Shown here: positions 45,539 to 57,512 of the stretch, in pieces
Layout: the number at the start of each line of letters is the position of its first letter
Numbering within the stretch: position 1 is the first letter of the stretch
DNA from: Siderastrea siderea
Lineage: Eukaryota; Cnidaria; Anthozoa; Scleractinia; Rhizangiidae
Direction: 5' to 3'
NCBI GenBank assembly: GCA_964030785.1
Contig: OZ034975.1
Span: 39,753,569 to 39,817,568 of the forward strand
DNA: 64,000 bases
Notes under the pieces: generated by a model
Databases searched by the model: none
What the model was told of the DNA's origin: nothing
The model's input: the letters and a program-made list of their open reading frames with translations, nothing else
Made by a program: the position numbers and the translations under genes

Positions 45539-46115
45539 AGCCCCATGTACACGAGCAAAGTTTCTTTGCCAAATTTCCTACGACAAATGATATTTACTCA
45601 TGTAGATGAGACTATCTGTCAAATTTTCATATGACAATTCAAAAATGACACAGCACTTTTCAAAGAAAATTTGTCAAAAGTGAAATTTGCCCGTGTGGAT
45701 GGATCGTCAAAGGAAATTTTTCAAAGATTTGGAGAAAATTTTTACCCAGATCCTTCGCGCACAGGTTTTTTAGCTTTCATCGGGCCTAACCACGAGTTTC
45801 TACTATCCATGTTCGCTGTGAACTCACTTCCTTTCTTTTTCTGCACCGCATTTTCAGCTGCATGTTGCAATATAAGTACTGCTACCGAGCCGCGTGATAT
45901 GATTTAATATTAAGTACTTGGAAAACAATCCAGTTATTGTTGGATAACATTTCACTTTGTGCTATTCCCCCCCCCCCCCCCATGGGCTGTTGTTGTTCCG
46001 CTGTCCAAAAGCCACTGCCAAAACACAGACAAAGATATCTCTCATAGAAAATTTGTTCACTCACATACACAATGAAATCATTTGTCCTGTAAAATTTGCT
46101 CATGTGCTTGGGGCT
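45539..46115. mobile_element. TIR element with AGCCCCATGTACACGAGCAAA-like ends
   Basis: The left end AGCCCCATGTACACGAGC pairs with GCTCATGTGCTTGGGGCT on the right. CAAATGATATTTACTCATG and its near complement follow inside. A poly-C tract lies at 45967-45980. No transposase frame was seen. Confidence 0.65.
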
Positions 46116-46803
46116 GCATAATTACCCAACAGTTACGCTTCAAACAACATACAATTGTAATTTAAGTTCCTCGTTTACAGAGGTTCGATCGGCCTTGGGA
46201 ATCTCTGTCTTCAATGTTGACAGCCTTTTTCGCTTCAATTTGCGTTGACCCTTGATCCTGAATTCGGCTGCCGAGTTGAAGTCAAGTTTTCGTTTGACAG
46301 CAACAGCGTTTCGTTTGAGAGGCCATCTTTCTTTGTTCTACGACAGAAATATTTCTTTTGCGATCCCGTGCTCTTTTGTAGCCACAACGCTTGGAGTTTC
46401 TTGACTTAGAGATTGAATTTGCGATTAAATCCACGCATCCAATACTTTTCCTTCCTCAGGAACAATCACTTGCTCGAATTGATCCATACGTTCTTGAAAG
46501 GTTACTCACGCGGCTAGAATCGTCATCCAGTCACTTCTGTTGTAGGAATTCAGTTGAAACAGAAGTGAGGGCCTGAAAATATAAGTACTCAGAGAGGATA
46601 CGTGGTATTCCCCTCCTTGAAATATTCGACCAGAGTTTCTAAATTTCGCGACGCAACTTTTGAAGAACACTTTCGACCTTGTTTCTGTATCTCCTCATCC
46701 CGACAGCATTATTTCAGTGGTATGGAGTTTCTACGTGCAATCCACAAAAGCTATCTCCCATGATCGACCTAATGCCTGAGAGCGATGAGAGGTGATTGCT
46801 ATT

Positions 46804-47660
46804 GGCCGGGGTTACACCACCCTAGATAAACAAAATTTCCCCAGTATAATTGGTGCTTCGTAAAGTAGCTGGGGTAATAGGCTATTTTACAGTTGTGTCC
46901 TTAGTGATCGGCCTTTGAGTGGAAGTGAGGCCGGAGTTAACCTTGTTTTGATAAAGACCCTCCTGCTTTTCACATGTAAATCATGTTCTTCTCATGCTAA
47001 CTAGTTTGTATTTACATACGAAAAGCACGAAAGTTCGTATCAAAGCAAGGTCAACTCCAGCCTCGCTTCCACTCAAAGCCAGGTCACTAAGCACACACTG
47101 TAAAATGGACTATTAAGGCTACATGTACCAGGGAATTAAAAGAGGTAAATTTTCTGACTTTGGCAGGAGAAAACATGGACAATGGAGACACGTTTTTCTT
47201 CATGGACTGAATAAGAAGATGAGGAATTCAAACCGCTCCAATGGATAACGTGCCAGATCTTTGATCTGTTGCATTCTAGACACGTAAAGAATTATTGATA
47301 GACCTAAAATAAAACGTGCAGTAAGCCTCAGCATTCCGTTAAAATTCAACACTCACAGCATTGCTCAATCTTCCACATGCGGACGCCACTTGCAAATTAG
47401 GTCATGTAACTGATCACGCACTGCACGTGCAGCGTCCAAAACTTGGCTTCTCGTTATTAGGTCTACCTGGGAAAACCGAACGACCCTTTAAACCACCAAG
47501 GGTTTTGCTTGAGGCATTTTTTATTGTTCTCAGTTAGTTTACCACGAAAATTTACTAGGATAAATTTTCCCGGTGGTAAAATCAGTTACACGGGAAAATG
47601 CCACTTTCCCAAGAAAACCTCATATTTACCTAGGAAAAGTTGCCTCGTGAAACCACGACT
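46804..47660. mobile_element. TIR element family C, copy 2
   Basis: The ends GGCCGGGGTTACACC and AACCACGACT match copy 1 at 41761-42450 in opposite orientation. ATT flanks both sides. Shared interior words include GGCAACTTTTCCTAGGTAAA and AAAGTGGCATTTTCC. Confidence 0.75.
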
Positions 47661-47912
47661 ATTAACAAGGCAAGAGCTAGCCCTCTCTCAACTAAGGAAA
47701 TAATTACGCAATACCAACGAACCATCCATAAAAGTAATAGTAAACAAGGTGAAACAAATTTGATGGAGTTAGACATAGCTGCAGTTTAAAAAGGAACATA
47801 AATACCATTAGACAATCACGACATTCTTTTTAGAATCCTAATATAAGCAGCACTTGAACTGTAACTATAAAAATGCTAAAGCAGTGCAGAAGGATTAGCT
47901 ATGCAAGCTCAC

Positions 47913-48173
47913 CTACACCAATCCCAAGAACATTATCACTTGTAGCAGTCCCTACAGAATTGCTAGCCTCGCATTTGTAGTTAAACTGGCCACTCGTGTT
48001 TAATGCCCTTGTCGTTACTCCTGATCCACCCAAATTCTCAATCACGCTACCATTCTCATACAGTCTGTAAGTGTGTACTGGTGGGTTGGCATCAGCTTTA
48101 CAGGTAATAGTTATAGTGCTTCCATTGACCACACAGCTGCTTGGAGTACTGAAATTGACATTTCCTGGTTTAT
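47913..48173 (-). CDS. Ig domain 9, type A
   Basis: An 87-codon exon, phase 1-1, encodes VVNGSTITITCKADANPPVH, then TYRLYENGSVIENLGGSG and NYKCEASNSVGTATS. The B- and F-strand Cys are both present. The usual C-strand Trp is replaced in the YRLYE segment, as in every type A domain here. It is the most membrane-proximal Ig domain and joins in frame to the SEA-like exon. It has diverged from the other type A exons, fitting its distance from the 1.3-kb array. NGS and NTS are glycosylation sites. Confidence 0.9.
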
Positions 48174-49998
48174 CTGCACAAAAAAAGCATAACATGAATG
48201 AATTTGTAAATGACAAATGAACATCTACAGCGTTCATGTTCTGTTCAAATTCACTTTCGTTTCTGTCCGGTGTAGCTGAGGCAGGCTACCTAATATGACA
48301 CAACAAACTGAACCATTAAAAACAACAGGGTGCGGTACAAGAGGGGCAAAAATGATGGTTCTGGGGGAAAACACTTGCGCAAATTTGCACATTAGTAAAT
48401 AAACAAATAAATAAGTTTTTGTCCTAAGATTAAATTTCTAAGAATTTTACCAAAGCAAAAGGCTAGTATAAAAACAAAGCCCATAATGCCAATAGCAGAA
48501 CTATGCACAACTTAACCTTCAGTCGAGACTTTTTTAAACATTGATCTTTCTTGGTTACTTTTGAACTGTGAACTAAGCCTTTCACAAGTGATTGGCTGCT
48601 TGTTAGGATTAAGAAACTGACGTCTTCTGTAAACACTTCCAAGACATTAATAAAATAGCATGTTCCAAACTCATTGAATCATTTCGTTTATTTCTTTGTC
48701 TTCCAAAAACGAAACAAGAAAGCCCTAAGGACATTTTAGCCGACCGTTCTGACCCACCCCACCTCCAGGTTGACAAATGTTAGTGCGACTCAACACATGA
48801 ATATCGCATATTTACGTCGCTCAACGTACGAACGGGGGGGGGGGGAATGTGACTGCTGCAGCGTGACTGGATGTCGTAATGTTTAAACTCTGATGACTCA
48901 GCTTATCTGTCTTATCGTTTTTATTTATTCTATCGTTTTTTATTTATTCGACGAAATAATGCTGCGCCTAACCATGAATACAAACAGAAAGCATAACAGT
49001 AAAATCAAAATATAACGCTTGATAAAGACAAGCAGATTGTCAGAGTCTGAGGAAAGTGACATCGTCCCTCAGAGTCCCTTCACGCTTCAACACGTTAAAG
49101 CATACCTTATCACATGTTTAAATCCGGTTCGCTAACCCGGGAATCCCCTTGCAAAAGTACACAGGTTGACTCGGAATTCGCAACGATTTAGTCAAATTGA
49201 AAATCGAAACCATCTTTCATAAACACGAACAATTATGTTTGGAAACAAACTAAACATGCGCAGTAATTGGCGAAATGAGTGCAGCTCGTTTCTCTTCTTT
49301 GTGATAAGACGATTGCGCCTTTATAAAGAGGTAACATATTCATGGAAACAAATGAAATATGAAATACGCGTGAGGATTAGCGAAATCAGTTAAACTCGTT
49401 TCTCTTCAGGTCACGATGTGACGAGTCCATCTTTATCGCGCGGTGAAATAATTATTCATATTTTGCTTCAGGCAAATTTGAATGTATTAGGTAGCACTGA
49501 GACAAACTAAGTTACGCATGCATTGTATGTAAGAAACGTACCTCTACCACAAGTTTAACATCGATTTGTCTTATCAATTAAGTATGGAACATATTAGTAG
49601 TAATATCGGCTGTGTGATGTGAGATAATTTAATTTTGTTTATCCTGACGTCACGACTGCTGATGTCATAACCGAAAAAAAATGAAAGGTAACCATCAAGA
49701 GAAAACCGGAAGTTTACAGACTTTGTTCGCCGAGACAAAACCAGATGACTAAGAAAAGTGACGTAAACAAAAACGAAAACAAACAAGAAAAGCCCTGAGG
49801 GCAATTAACCTGGCCGTTGTGGCCCACCGTGTAACCCCCAGGGAAAAACCCTTCTCCAGCCCCATCAGACGAAGACCGTGACTTCATGACACAGTATTTT
49901 GGCCACAGCGTGACTCAGTAACAGAATCTTTTAAAATTAAAACATATTTTTAAATCAAGACAAACACTCGTTCTTAAATCTAACCAACAGATATTAAA

Positions 49999-50145
49999 CA
50001 ATTATTGGACGAGGTTGAGCAAAATATCGTGATTTGTCAGTGGCGAGCAGATCAATTATTTGCCGATGCCGAAGGCAGAGGCAAATAATTGATCTGCGAG
50101 ACACTGGTAAATCACGATATTTTGCGAAATCGAGTTCAATAATTG
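49999..50145. mobile_element. Foldback hairpin element, 147 bp
   Basis: Arms starting CAATTATTGGACGAGG and containing CAGATCAATTATTTGCC pair with the right half with a few mismatches, around a loop of about 14 bases (GATGCCGAAGGCAG). No coding content. Confidence 0.8.
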
Positions 50146-50738
50146 TTTTATCATTCAACAAGACAATGTGTTTATGCATTTAACCAGCACGCTTGTTTCA
50201 CAATTATTTATTCCTACACCAAGTGCGCGCTTTCATTTTGTTCAAAACTTTAACTCATTCTGCACACAAAATACAACATTAGTAAATTCCGCTTTCACCA
50301 ATAATTAATTGCTTTAAAACCAAAACATCAACTGATTTGCCAAAAAGTACAACGTTCAAAAGGAAGATTCACACTTTTTTCTTCAAATTTTTTTAGTCAA
50401 AAATCGCAGAAGTTCCGCACTTTAACGGCTTACTTGTCCGCATTTGAGTTTGAGCTCTGAACAGGTGACTCAACTGCGCACGAGCAGAATTATTCGCAGC
50501 AAAACAACTTCGCACCGTAATGCGCATGAGCAGACAATTATTCGTAGGCAGTTATTTGCAGCGACGTAATGGTCTCTCGGCCAATTAAAACGCCGGATAA
50601 AACAACGTGAATAATAATTAGTTTTATCGGGCAGCTGGCGTAATAAATTATGAGCGTCTCTTTGTTAGGCCATTTCAATTACGTGATTTGGCGCGAGTAT
50701 TAAAGGGACTTCCCCGACTTTATTTATTTAATATAATA

Positions 50739-50874
50739 TTCTTGTAGATATTTCGATAAGGCAAATAAAGACATCAGATCAAAATAAATAAATAAATAAA
50801 TATATATATATATATATTTATTTATTTATTTTGATCTGATGTCTTTATTTGCCTTATCGAAATATCTACAAGAA
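50739..50874. repeat. 136-bp near-perfect palindrome
   Basis: Two 68-base arms are reverse complements with a single mismatched pair (50799/50814). The outer part is unique sequence (TTCTTGTAGATATTTCGATA, ACATCAGATC). The inner part is AAAT repeats and the centre is a TA run. There is no spacer. Confidence 0.95.
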
Positions 50875-51029
50875 ATATACAGCTTTGTTGTTTGGCGAGG
50901 AGACCTCAAGAAAACATCGGGCTTATGGGAAAGGCCACCTCGAATGTAACTATGTGTACAAATGGGTGCTGCGCATGTGCGGTTTGGCCAATTCAGGGTT
51001 ATTTTAGTAAAAACTGTAACATCTTTTTC

Positions 51030-51698
51030 TTAAGGACATTCGCGCCAATTGCTTCTGCGCATCCTTACTGCGCACGCAAGTCACTTCGTGATGTCATCCC
51101 ACGTCATGCATTAAGCGCGCGTGCAGTTGAAGAAATGTGGAGATATATAGCGCTAGTGGGCACTTTAATACCTATGCACGGGTTTAACTCTCTTAAATGT
51201 TCGGTGACCCCATATTTTTCTTTTGATAGATCACTTTCTTTGTCGATAATCTACGTTTTGTGAAAAATTAAAGAAAATCTGTATTGTAGAAGTTTGATTT
51301 TTTTCACCTTTTCTGCCCTCACATCATCGAATTCTACTATTATTGAAGCTGCACGGTGTTCGTTAAAGTCAATCTTAGAGGTTGAATTTAACTAAAAGGA
51401 TGACACCGGTTCAAATTATTTACTTAACAGACCCACTTAAGTAAAAAATTTGACTAAGAAAGTGGGTCTACAGCGAATCATTTTTAATATTTTTCAACTA
51501 ACAAGCACTGAGGCCATGTCGAGTTACGAGGGCCGATTTGTCAAAATTGGGGTAGTTTTTGACGCGCTTTATTTCGAAAACGAAGTCGGTGACCCCTCAA
51601 TTTTTTTCCATTTCTGACATAGGTAACTCATTATCTGACTGTAGCCAGAATATGAAAAAAATCTGTATTGTAAAAGTTTTTCGCGCGAACGTCCTTAA
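51030..51698. mobile_element. TTAA-flanked TIR element, 669 bp
   Basis: The ends are TTAAGGACATTCGCGC on the left and TTAAGGACGTTCGCGCG as the reverse complement on the right. A block AATCTGTATTGTA occurs near 51275 and again near the right end. A TTAA target suggests a Kolobok- or piggyBac-type non-autonomous element. Confidence 0.75.
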
Positions 51699-52054
51699 GG
51701 CTAGGAAAGCTTGATAAAAAGGTAATTGATACTGGGAGAGAATTCGAAATGTTTGGACCTTGGTAGAAAACTGTAAATTGCTTAGGATCTGTACGACAAG
51801 AATGCCATCGAAATAAGGTAATTTTGAAATACCACGTATTTACGCAAACAAATCTCAAAGTAACTTTCAAATCTCGCTAGCGTCTTCGTCCTTGCTCTCT
51901 TTGAGGAGAGTTTTACGCTGTTGAATTCCTAGTAATTATCCACACCGATTGTTATAAACATCTTGGCGAAACATCGCAAACGGCCGGGAAAAAGATCCCA
52001 TTAACCGGAAAATTGCCGAGCGAAGACCTGAGGTCTGGGGCAAGTTACCTACAA

Positions 52055-52470
52055 AAACAAGAAAAGCCCTCAACCTTACTGTTGTTCTCCCTCCCCTTAG
52101 GGTGCAAAATTTATTACGGTCACTGAAGATACGAAACCAAGGGGTCTAAATTTTTGAAACTGAGTCCAAGTGAGGAGCTTAACTTTGTTGCACAGGCGTT
52201 TTGTGTAAGACACGTTTGATTACCACAATGTTAAGTGCGGTTAGTCTATAACGAATAAATAAGTTGTAACAAGAGTGTTATAGCAACGCGACTAGGGAAT
52301 GACGTTACAATCTTGATTTGGTTATTTTAAATTTTCTGATGTCACCGGAATCGGAAGTATTTGGTTCGGAAGTTATCTTAACTATTTGCTGGCTGAGCGA
52401 AAACTGAAAGTCTGGGGTAAGTAGCGTACAAAAAAACGACAGACACCAAAAAATGGGTATTACTAGAGCC
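52055..52470. repeat. Dispersed repeat R2, second copy
   Basis: It matches 27955-28195 at both ends in the same order, with about 170 extra bases inside. Confidence 0.6.
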
Positions 52471-53147
52471 ACTCGGCGCCATGGTGGCTACGGCAGGTTA
52501 AAAATCCAGCCCAACAAATCAACCGGCTGAAGGCGACGGCCAGTAAACATTACTCGTACATGAGGTAACATAACACAGCTAGCTACACACACGAAACATA
52601 AATATATTCGTTAAGATCGAACATGTTCATGTACACGTGTTAAAAGAACTACAACATTAGCTGGTGAAAGGAAACAGATTTAAAGGGGCAGTCTCACCAA
52701 TTTTCAGTATCACTGTGACAACCCAAAAGACACAATTTTATCTATGGAAGCCTAAAAATAGCAGTAGTATTAAAATGGGTATTCCAGTACATGAAAACTA
52801 TAAGACGTATGTCTGGATAGGGATGGCCAGGATGGAAATGGCCTCCGACTTGAAAACTTCTGGCAGAATTTTTCAAGTTTCCGCCCTTGTGTCTCAGATA
52901 AAATCTCTAAAAACTAATTTTGGTTTGTTTTTGTTTTGTAAACTCATTTAATATTGTCCTCTTGGTGGTCTAAAAGCAATTCATGTGTGAGCAAGGTACT
53001 TTGATATAAATTAATCAAAACTGTGACAAAGAAGATAGGAAAATCGCCATGAGACTGGCCCTTTAAAAAGTGATGAATACTGGTCATAGTAACTGAAGAT
53101 TAACATTGATGATACAAACTGTTTTTTAAAAAAGGCAGTGTTCTTAC

Positions 53148-53405
53148 ACAAAACGTTGATTCTTCTCACTGAAGACAAACTTTTCCCACAAGTGTTGTTT
53201 GCATTGCAAATGTAACTTCCATTGTCACTCCTGTTGATGTCAGTGAAGTTTAACCATGGAGTTATCCCAACAGGAACACCACTAGCGTTTGTCCAAGTAA
53301 TGTTGCGATCAGGAGACCCACTTGCATTGCAGTACAAATACACACTATCACCTTCCTGGAGAGTCTCATTGCCATATACTAGATTTACAGATATTTGTAC
53401 CGGAG
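53148..53405 (-). CDS. Ig domain 8, type B
   Basis: An 86-codon exon in phase 1-1 encodes APVQISVNLVYGNETLQEGD, then VYLYCNASGSPDRNITWTNA, then NGSYICNANNTCGKS. B- and F-strand Cys, the C-strand Trp and the DxGxYxC-like SDNGSYIC are all present, so it is an I-set or C2-type Ig fold. The extra Cys in NNTCGKS is shared by all type B domains here. Four to five Asn-glycosylation sites are visible. It is less like domains 4 and 6 than they are like each other. Confidence 0.9.
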
Positions 53406-53872
53406 CTGAAAAATAAAGCCAAGAAAATGGTTTTTCCATTTGCAATGACGAACTTTCAAAATTTCACAGATACATCCTAACTGCTGGTGCAATAACTGAG
53501 TGGGTAACATAAGGCATGTGAAACAAAAAAAACCCAGTTTTGATTTGAAAAGGCAGCAGATGTAAATTCCCATTGTTTAACAACAAATATAGCTTGAATC
53601 TTAGTGGCAGTCCTCTTCATCAAAAAATTAGGTGAAGCCGGTGAAACACTGAGGAAAACTAAAAGACAACAAGGTGTAACAGGTTTTATGGACTCATACA
53701 TGACTCCCTGTATAAGAAACTTAAATACCACTGATCAGTGATGATCATGATGTTCTTTTGCAACCTTAAGATAAGCACCTCTTCATGTGCAAAAAATCTA
53801 CAAATGTATGTAAGTCAGTAGCTACAAAAATGCTAAAGCGGCATTGCACAAGCAGTAGTTATGAAAGCTCAC

Positions 53873-54133
53873 CTCCAACAATCAAAACAGTAATACTGCT
53901 TGTAACAGCCCCTACAGAATTGCTAGCATCGCAGCTGTATTTCAACTGGCCACTCGTGTTTAATGCCCTCGTCGTTACTCCTGATCCACTCAAATTCGCA
54001 ATAATGACACCATTTTCATACAGTCTGTAAGTGTGTACTGGTGGGTTGGCATCAGCTGTGCAGGTAAACGTCACCGCGCTTCCTTTGCACACACTGATGC
54101 GTGATGTACTTAAATTAACATTTTCCGGTTGAT
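53873..54133 (-). CDS. Ig domain 7, type A (array copy)
   Basis: An 87-codon exon in phase 1-1 encodes QPENVNLSTSRISVCKGSAV, TFTCTADANPPVHTYRLYEN and LKYSCDASNSVGAVTSS. An extra Cys (VCKGS) precedes the B strand. It is almost identical to domain 5 at 55193-55453, in exon and flanking intron, at a spacing of 1320 bases, so it comes from the recent domain-pair duplication. Confidence 0.92.
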
Positions 54134-54495
54134 CTGCACAAAAGAAAGCATGAAATGACTGAACTCAATTGTGGTCGGAGAACATCAACAGCACTTTCAT
54201 TCTGTTAAAACTTATTTTCGTTTTCGTCCATGGATATTCAGATTAGTAGCTAATCAACAGTACTCGTACATGTGGTAACAAAACACAGCTACACACTAGA
54301 TACCCAAACAATGTTCGCTAGGATCCTACCGCATGTACATATACACACTGTTCAACTGTGACTATAATAACTGGTAATGAAAAGAAACAGACTCCAACAG
54401 TGTTTAATAATACTGGTCGCAGTACAGTGTAGCTGGATATTAACATTGATGATACCAGCTTTTGGTTAATATTTAGTAAAAAAAAGTGTTCTTAC

Positions 54496-54741
54496 ACAAC
54501 ACGTTAATTCTTCTCTCTGAAGACGAACTTTTCCCGCAAGTGTTGTTTGCATGGCAAGTGTAATTCCCACTTTTACGTCTAGTGATGTTAGTGAAGGTTA
54601 ACCACGGAGTTCTTTCAACAACAACCCCATCTTCTGTCCAAGTAACGGTAGACCCAGTTGCATTACAGTACAAAGACACATTACCACCTTCCCTGAGAGT
54701 CTCACTGCCATACACCAGGTTTACAAATATTTGTACCGGAA
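54496..54741 (-). CDS. Ig domain 6, type B (array copy)
   Basis: An 82-codon exon in phase 1-1 encodes VPVQIFVNLVYGSETLREGG, NVSLYCNATGSTVTWTEDGV and KSGNYTCHANNTCGKSSS. It is four residues shorter than domain 8 in the B-C region. Both Ig Cys and the Trp are kept. It is near-identical to domain 4 at 55814-56059, with Glu for Lys before DGVV as one of the few changes. Confidence 0.92.
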
Positions 54742-55192
54742 CTGGAAAATAAAGCCAAGAAAATGGTTATTTCATTTGGAATGACGAACTTTCTAAACTT
54801 AACTACTGTGGTTATAAACAACTGGATAAAATAACTTATGTGAAACAACAAAAGGTAGTTTTTAGTCGAAAAGGTTGCAGATGCAACTTTTTTATGTTTA
54901 ACAATAAAGACAGCTTGAATCTTGGTGACAGTCCTCTGTATCAAGGGTAAAAATTAGGTGGTACCGGTGAAACACTGAGGACAACTAAGAGAAAACAAGG
55001 TGAAACAGGTTTGATGGACTAATAATTCATGAGCCCTTTAAAAGGAACGTCAACATCACTGATCAATGACGATCACGACATTGTTATGGAAACCTAAGAT
55101 GAGACGCCTCTTTATGTGCAAAAACTACGTAAGTCAGTAGCTAGAGAGTTGTTAAGGCATAATTGCAGAAGGGTTAGCTAACTCAAACTCAC

Positions 55193-55453
55193 CTTCAACA
55201 ATCAAAACAGTAATACTGCTTGTACCAGTCCCTACAGAATTGCTAGCATCGCAGTTGTATTTTAACTGGCCACTCGTGTTTAATGCCCTCGTCGTTACTC
55301 CTGATCCACTCAAATTCGCAATAATGACACCATTTTCATACAGTCTGTAAGTGTGTACTGGTGGGTTGGCATCAGCTGTGCAGGTAAACGTCACTGTGCT
55401 TCCTTTGCACACACGGATGCGTGATGTACTTAAATTAACATTTTTCGGTTGAT
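55193..55453 (-). CDS. Ig domain 5, type A (array copy)
   Basis: An 87-codon exon in phase 1-1 encodes QPKNVNLSTSRIRVCKGSTV and SCDASNSVG-like NCDASNSVGTGTSS. It pairs with domain 4 as a B-A unit. The intron after it (54742-55192) and the one before it are very like those of the neighbouring units, which shows that the duplication took in introns too. Confidence 0.92.
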
Positions 55454-55813
55454 CTGCACAAAAGAAAGCATGAAATGACTGAACTCGATTGTGGTAGAAG
55501 AACAACAACAGCACTTTCATTCTGTTAAAACTTATTTTCGTTTTCGTCCATGTATATTCAGATTAGTAGCTAATCAACAGTACTCGTACATGTGGTAACA
55601 AGAACACAGCTACACACCAGAAACCCAAAAAATGTTCGCTAGGATCCTCCTGCATGTACATATACACACTGTTCAAATGTGACTATAATAACTGGTGAAG
55701 AAAAGAAACAGACTCCAACAGTGTTGAATAATACTGGCCGCAGTACAGTGTAGCTGGATATTAACATTGATGATACCAGCTTTTGGTTAATATTTAGAAA
55801 AAAGTGTTCTTAC

Positions 55814-56059
55814 ACAACACGTTTATTCTTCTCTCTGAAGACAAGCTTTTCCCGCAAGTGTTGTTTGCATGGCAAGTGTAATTCCCACTTTTATGTCTAC
55901 TGATGTTAGTGAAGGTTAACCACGGAGTTCTTTCAACAACAACCCCATCTTTTGTCCAAGTAACGGTAGACCCAGTTGCATTACAGTACAAAGACACATT
56001 ACCACCTTCCCAGAGAGTCTCACTGCCATACACCAGGTTCACAAGTATTTGTACCGGAA
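55814..56059 (-). CDS. Ig domain 4, type B (array copy)
   Basis: An 82-codon exon in phase 1-1 encodes VNLVYGSETLWEGGNVSLYC, TVTWTKDGVVVERTPWLTFT and NYTCHANNTCGKSLSSE. The Trp in LWEGG is unlike LREGG in domain 6. Structure and glycosylation sites are otherwise shared. Confidence 0.92.
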
Positions 56060-56475
56060 CTGGAAAATAAAGCCAAGAAAATGATTATTTCATTTTGGAA
56101 TGACGAACTTTCTAAACTTAACTACTGTGGTTATAAACAACTGGATAAAATAACTTATTTGAAACAACAAAAGGTAGTTTTTACTCGAAAAGGTAGCACA
56201 TGCAACCTTTTCTGATTTCATGTTTAACAATAAAGACAGCTTGAATCTTGGTGGCAGTCCTCTCCATCAAGGGTAAAAATAAGGTGGTACCGGTGAAACA
56301 CTGCGGAAAACTAACAGAAAACAAGGTGAAACAGGTTTGATGGACTTATTCATGACCCCTTTAAAACGAACGTAAATATCACTGATCAATGACGATCACG
56401 ACATTCTTATGGAAACCTAAGATGAGCGCCTCTTTACGTGTATAATTGCAGAAGGGTTAGCTAATTCAAACTCAC

Positions 56476-56736
56476 CTTCAATAATCAAAACAGTAATACC
56501 GCTTGTACCAGTCCCTACAGAATTACTAGCGACGCATCTGTACTTAAACTGGCCACTCGTGTTTAATGCCCTCGTCGTTACTCCTGATCCACCCAAATTC
56601 TCAATCATGACACCATTTTCATACAGTCTGTAAGAGTGTACTAGTGGGTTGGCATCAGCTGTGCAGGTAAACGTCACCACGCTTCCTTTGCACACACTGC
56701 TGTTTGAAGGAGTTAACATAATATTTCCTGGTTCAT
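56476..56736 (-). CDS. Ig domain 3, type A
   Basis: An 87-codon exon in phase 1-1 encodes SNSSVCKGSVVTFTCTADAN, PLVHSYRLYENGVMIENLGG and FKYRCVASNSVGTGTSG. It is the third A copy of the array, spaced 1283 bases from domain 5, but more diverged. Its NLGGSG turn matches domain 9 rather than domains 5 and 7 (NLSGSG). Confidence 0.9.
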
Positions 56737-57156
56737 CTGCACAAAAGAAAGCGTAATGTGAATGAATTCATAAATGGAAAATGTATATAGCCAAATTATT
56801 AATATTCGTTGTTCAATGCATACGAAAACAACTCACAGTTCTGTACAGTTTGGGTTGGCATCGTTTAATTGTTGATATGTATTTAACTGACATTAGTATT
56901 AGATTATTGCTATTATTTATATTTCTTTATTTTAGCAGGGCCTGGATGAAAATTACTCTGTGTAATTCTAGTTTACCTTGTCTAAATAAGGTGTTGTTGT
57001 TGTAGTGTAGTTTGTCTCCAAAAACCGAAACACACAAGGAAGTCAGACTGGGGTCACTCAACAGTACACCAGAAACATTTTCGTTCAGATCAAGCACGGT
57101 AAATGTACATATTTGTTTAAATAATTATAATAATCGTTGTTGAAAGGAGACAAAGA

Positions 57157-57414
57157 GTGCTTTCGATTGGGAAATCTGGATTTCGATTTTAAAATCCAGA
57201 TTTCGGATTTCCCAATAGAACGCAAAATCCAAGAACGGATGGATTTCGACGACCCGAAATCCTTTTCCAAGATGGATTTCAATTAAGGCCCCTTATTAAT
57301 TGAAATCCAACCTGGAAAAGGATTTCGGTTCGTCGAAATCCATTTTTGGATTTCACGTTTTATTGGAAAATCCTAAATCCGCAATCGAAATCCAGACTTC
57401 CCAATCGAAAGCAC
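57157..57414. mobile_element. 258-bp TIR element between Ig domains 2 and 3
   Basis: The ends GTGCTTTCGATTGGGAA and their complement TTCCCAATCGAAAGCAC bracket many GAAATCC/GGATTTC words in both senses. The two halves form a long imperfect hairpin. It is absent from the matching introns of the other units. Confidence 0.8.
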
Positions 57415-57512
57415 CCAAAACAACAGTGATGAATAATACCATCAAGCTAAGTGTTTTAACACTGTTGATACCAGCTTCAAGTAAACGTTTGAAAAAAAGA
57501 AAGTGTTCTTAC

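Larger units (their letters stand above)
43255..46594. mobile_element. Large imperfect foldback structure
   Basis: The left arm 43255-43500 is the reverse complement of 46355-46590, and 44100-44222 is the reverse complement of 46185-46323, with about 80-90% agreement by eye. The right arm lacks about 600 bp found between the two left blocks. That stretch includes a three-unit tandem repeat (43541-43730). The centre holds a SINE and two further inverted-repeat elements. Confidence 0.7.
48174..53147. other. Long intron between Ig domains 8 and 9
   Basis: A poly-G run lies at 48833-48845. Fragments of repeat R2 lie near 48715 and 49786. The hairpin at 49999-50145, palindrome at 50739-50874, TTAA element at 51030-51698 and R2 copy at 52055-52470 are listed separately. 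No exon was recognised. The intron is several times longer than those inside the array. Confidence 0.6.
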
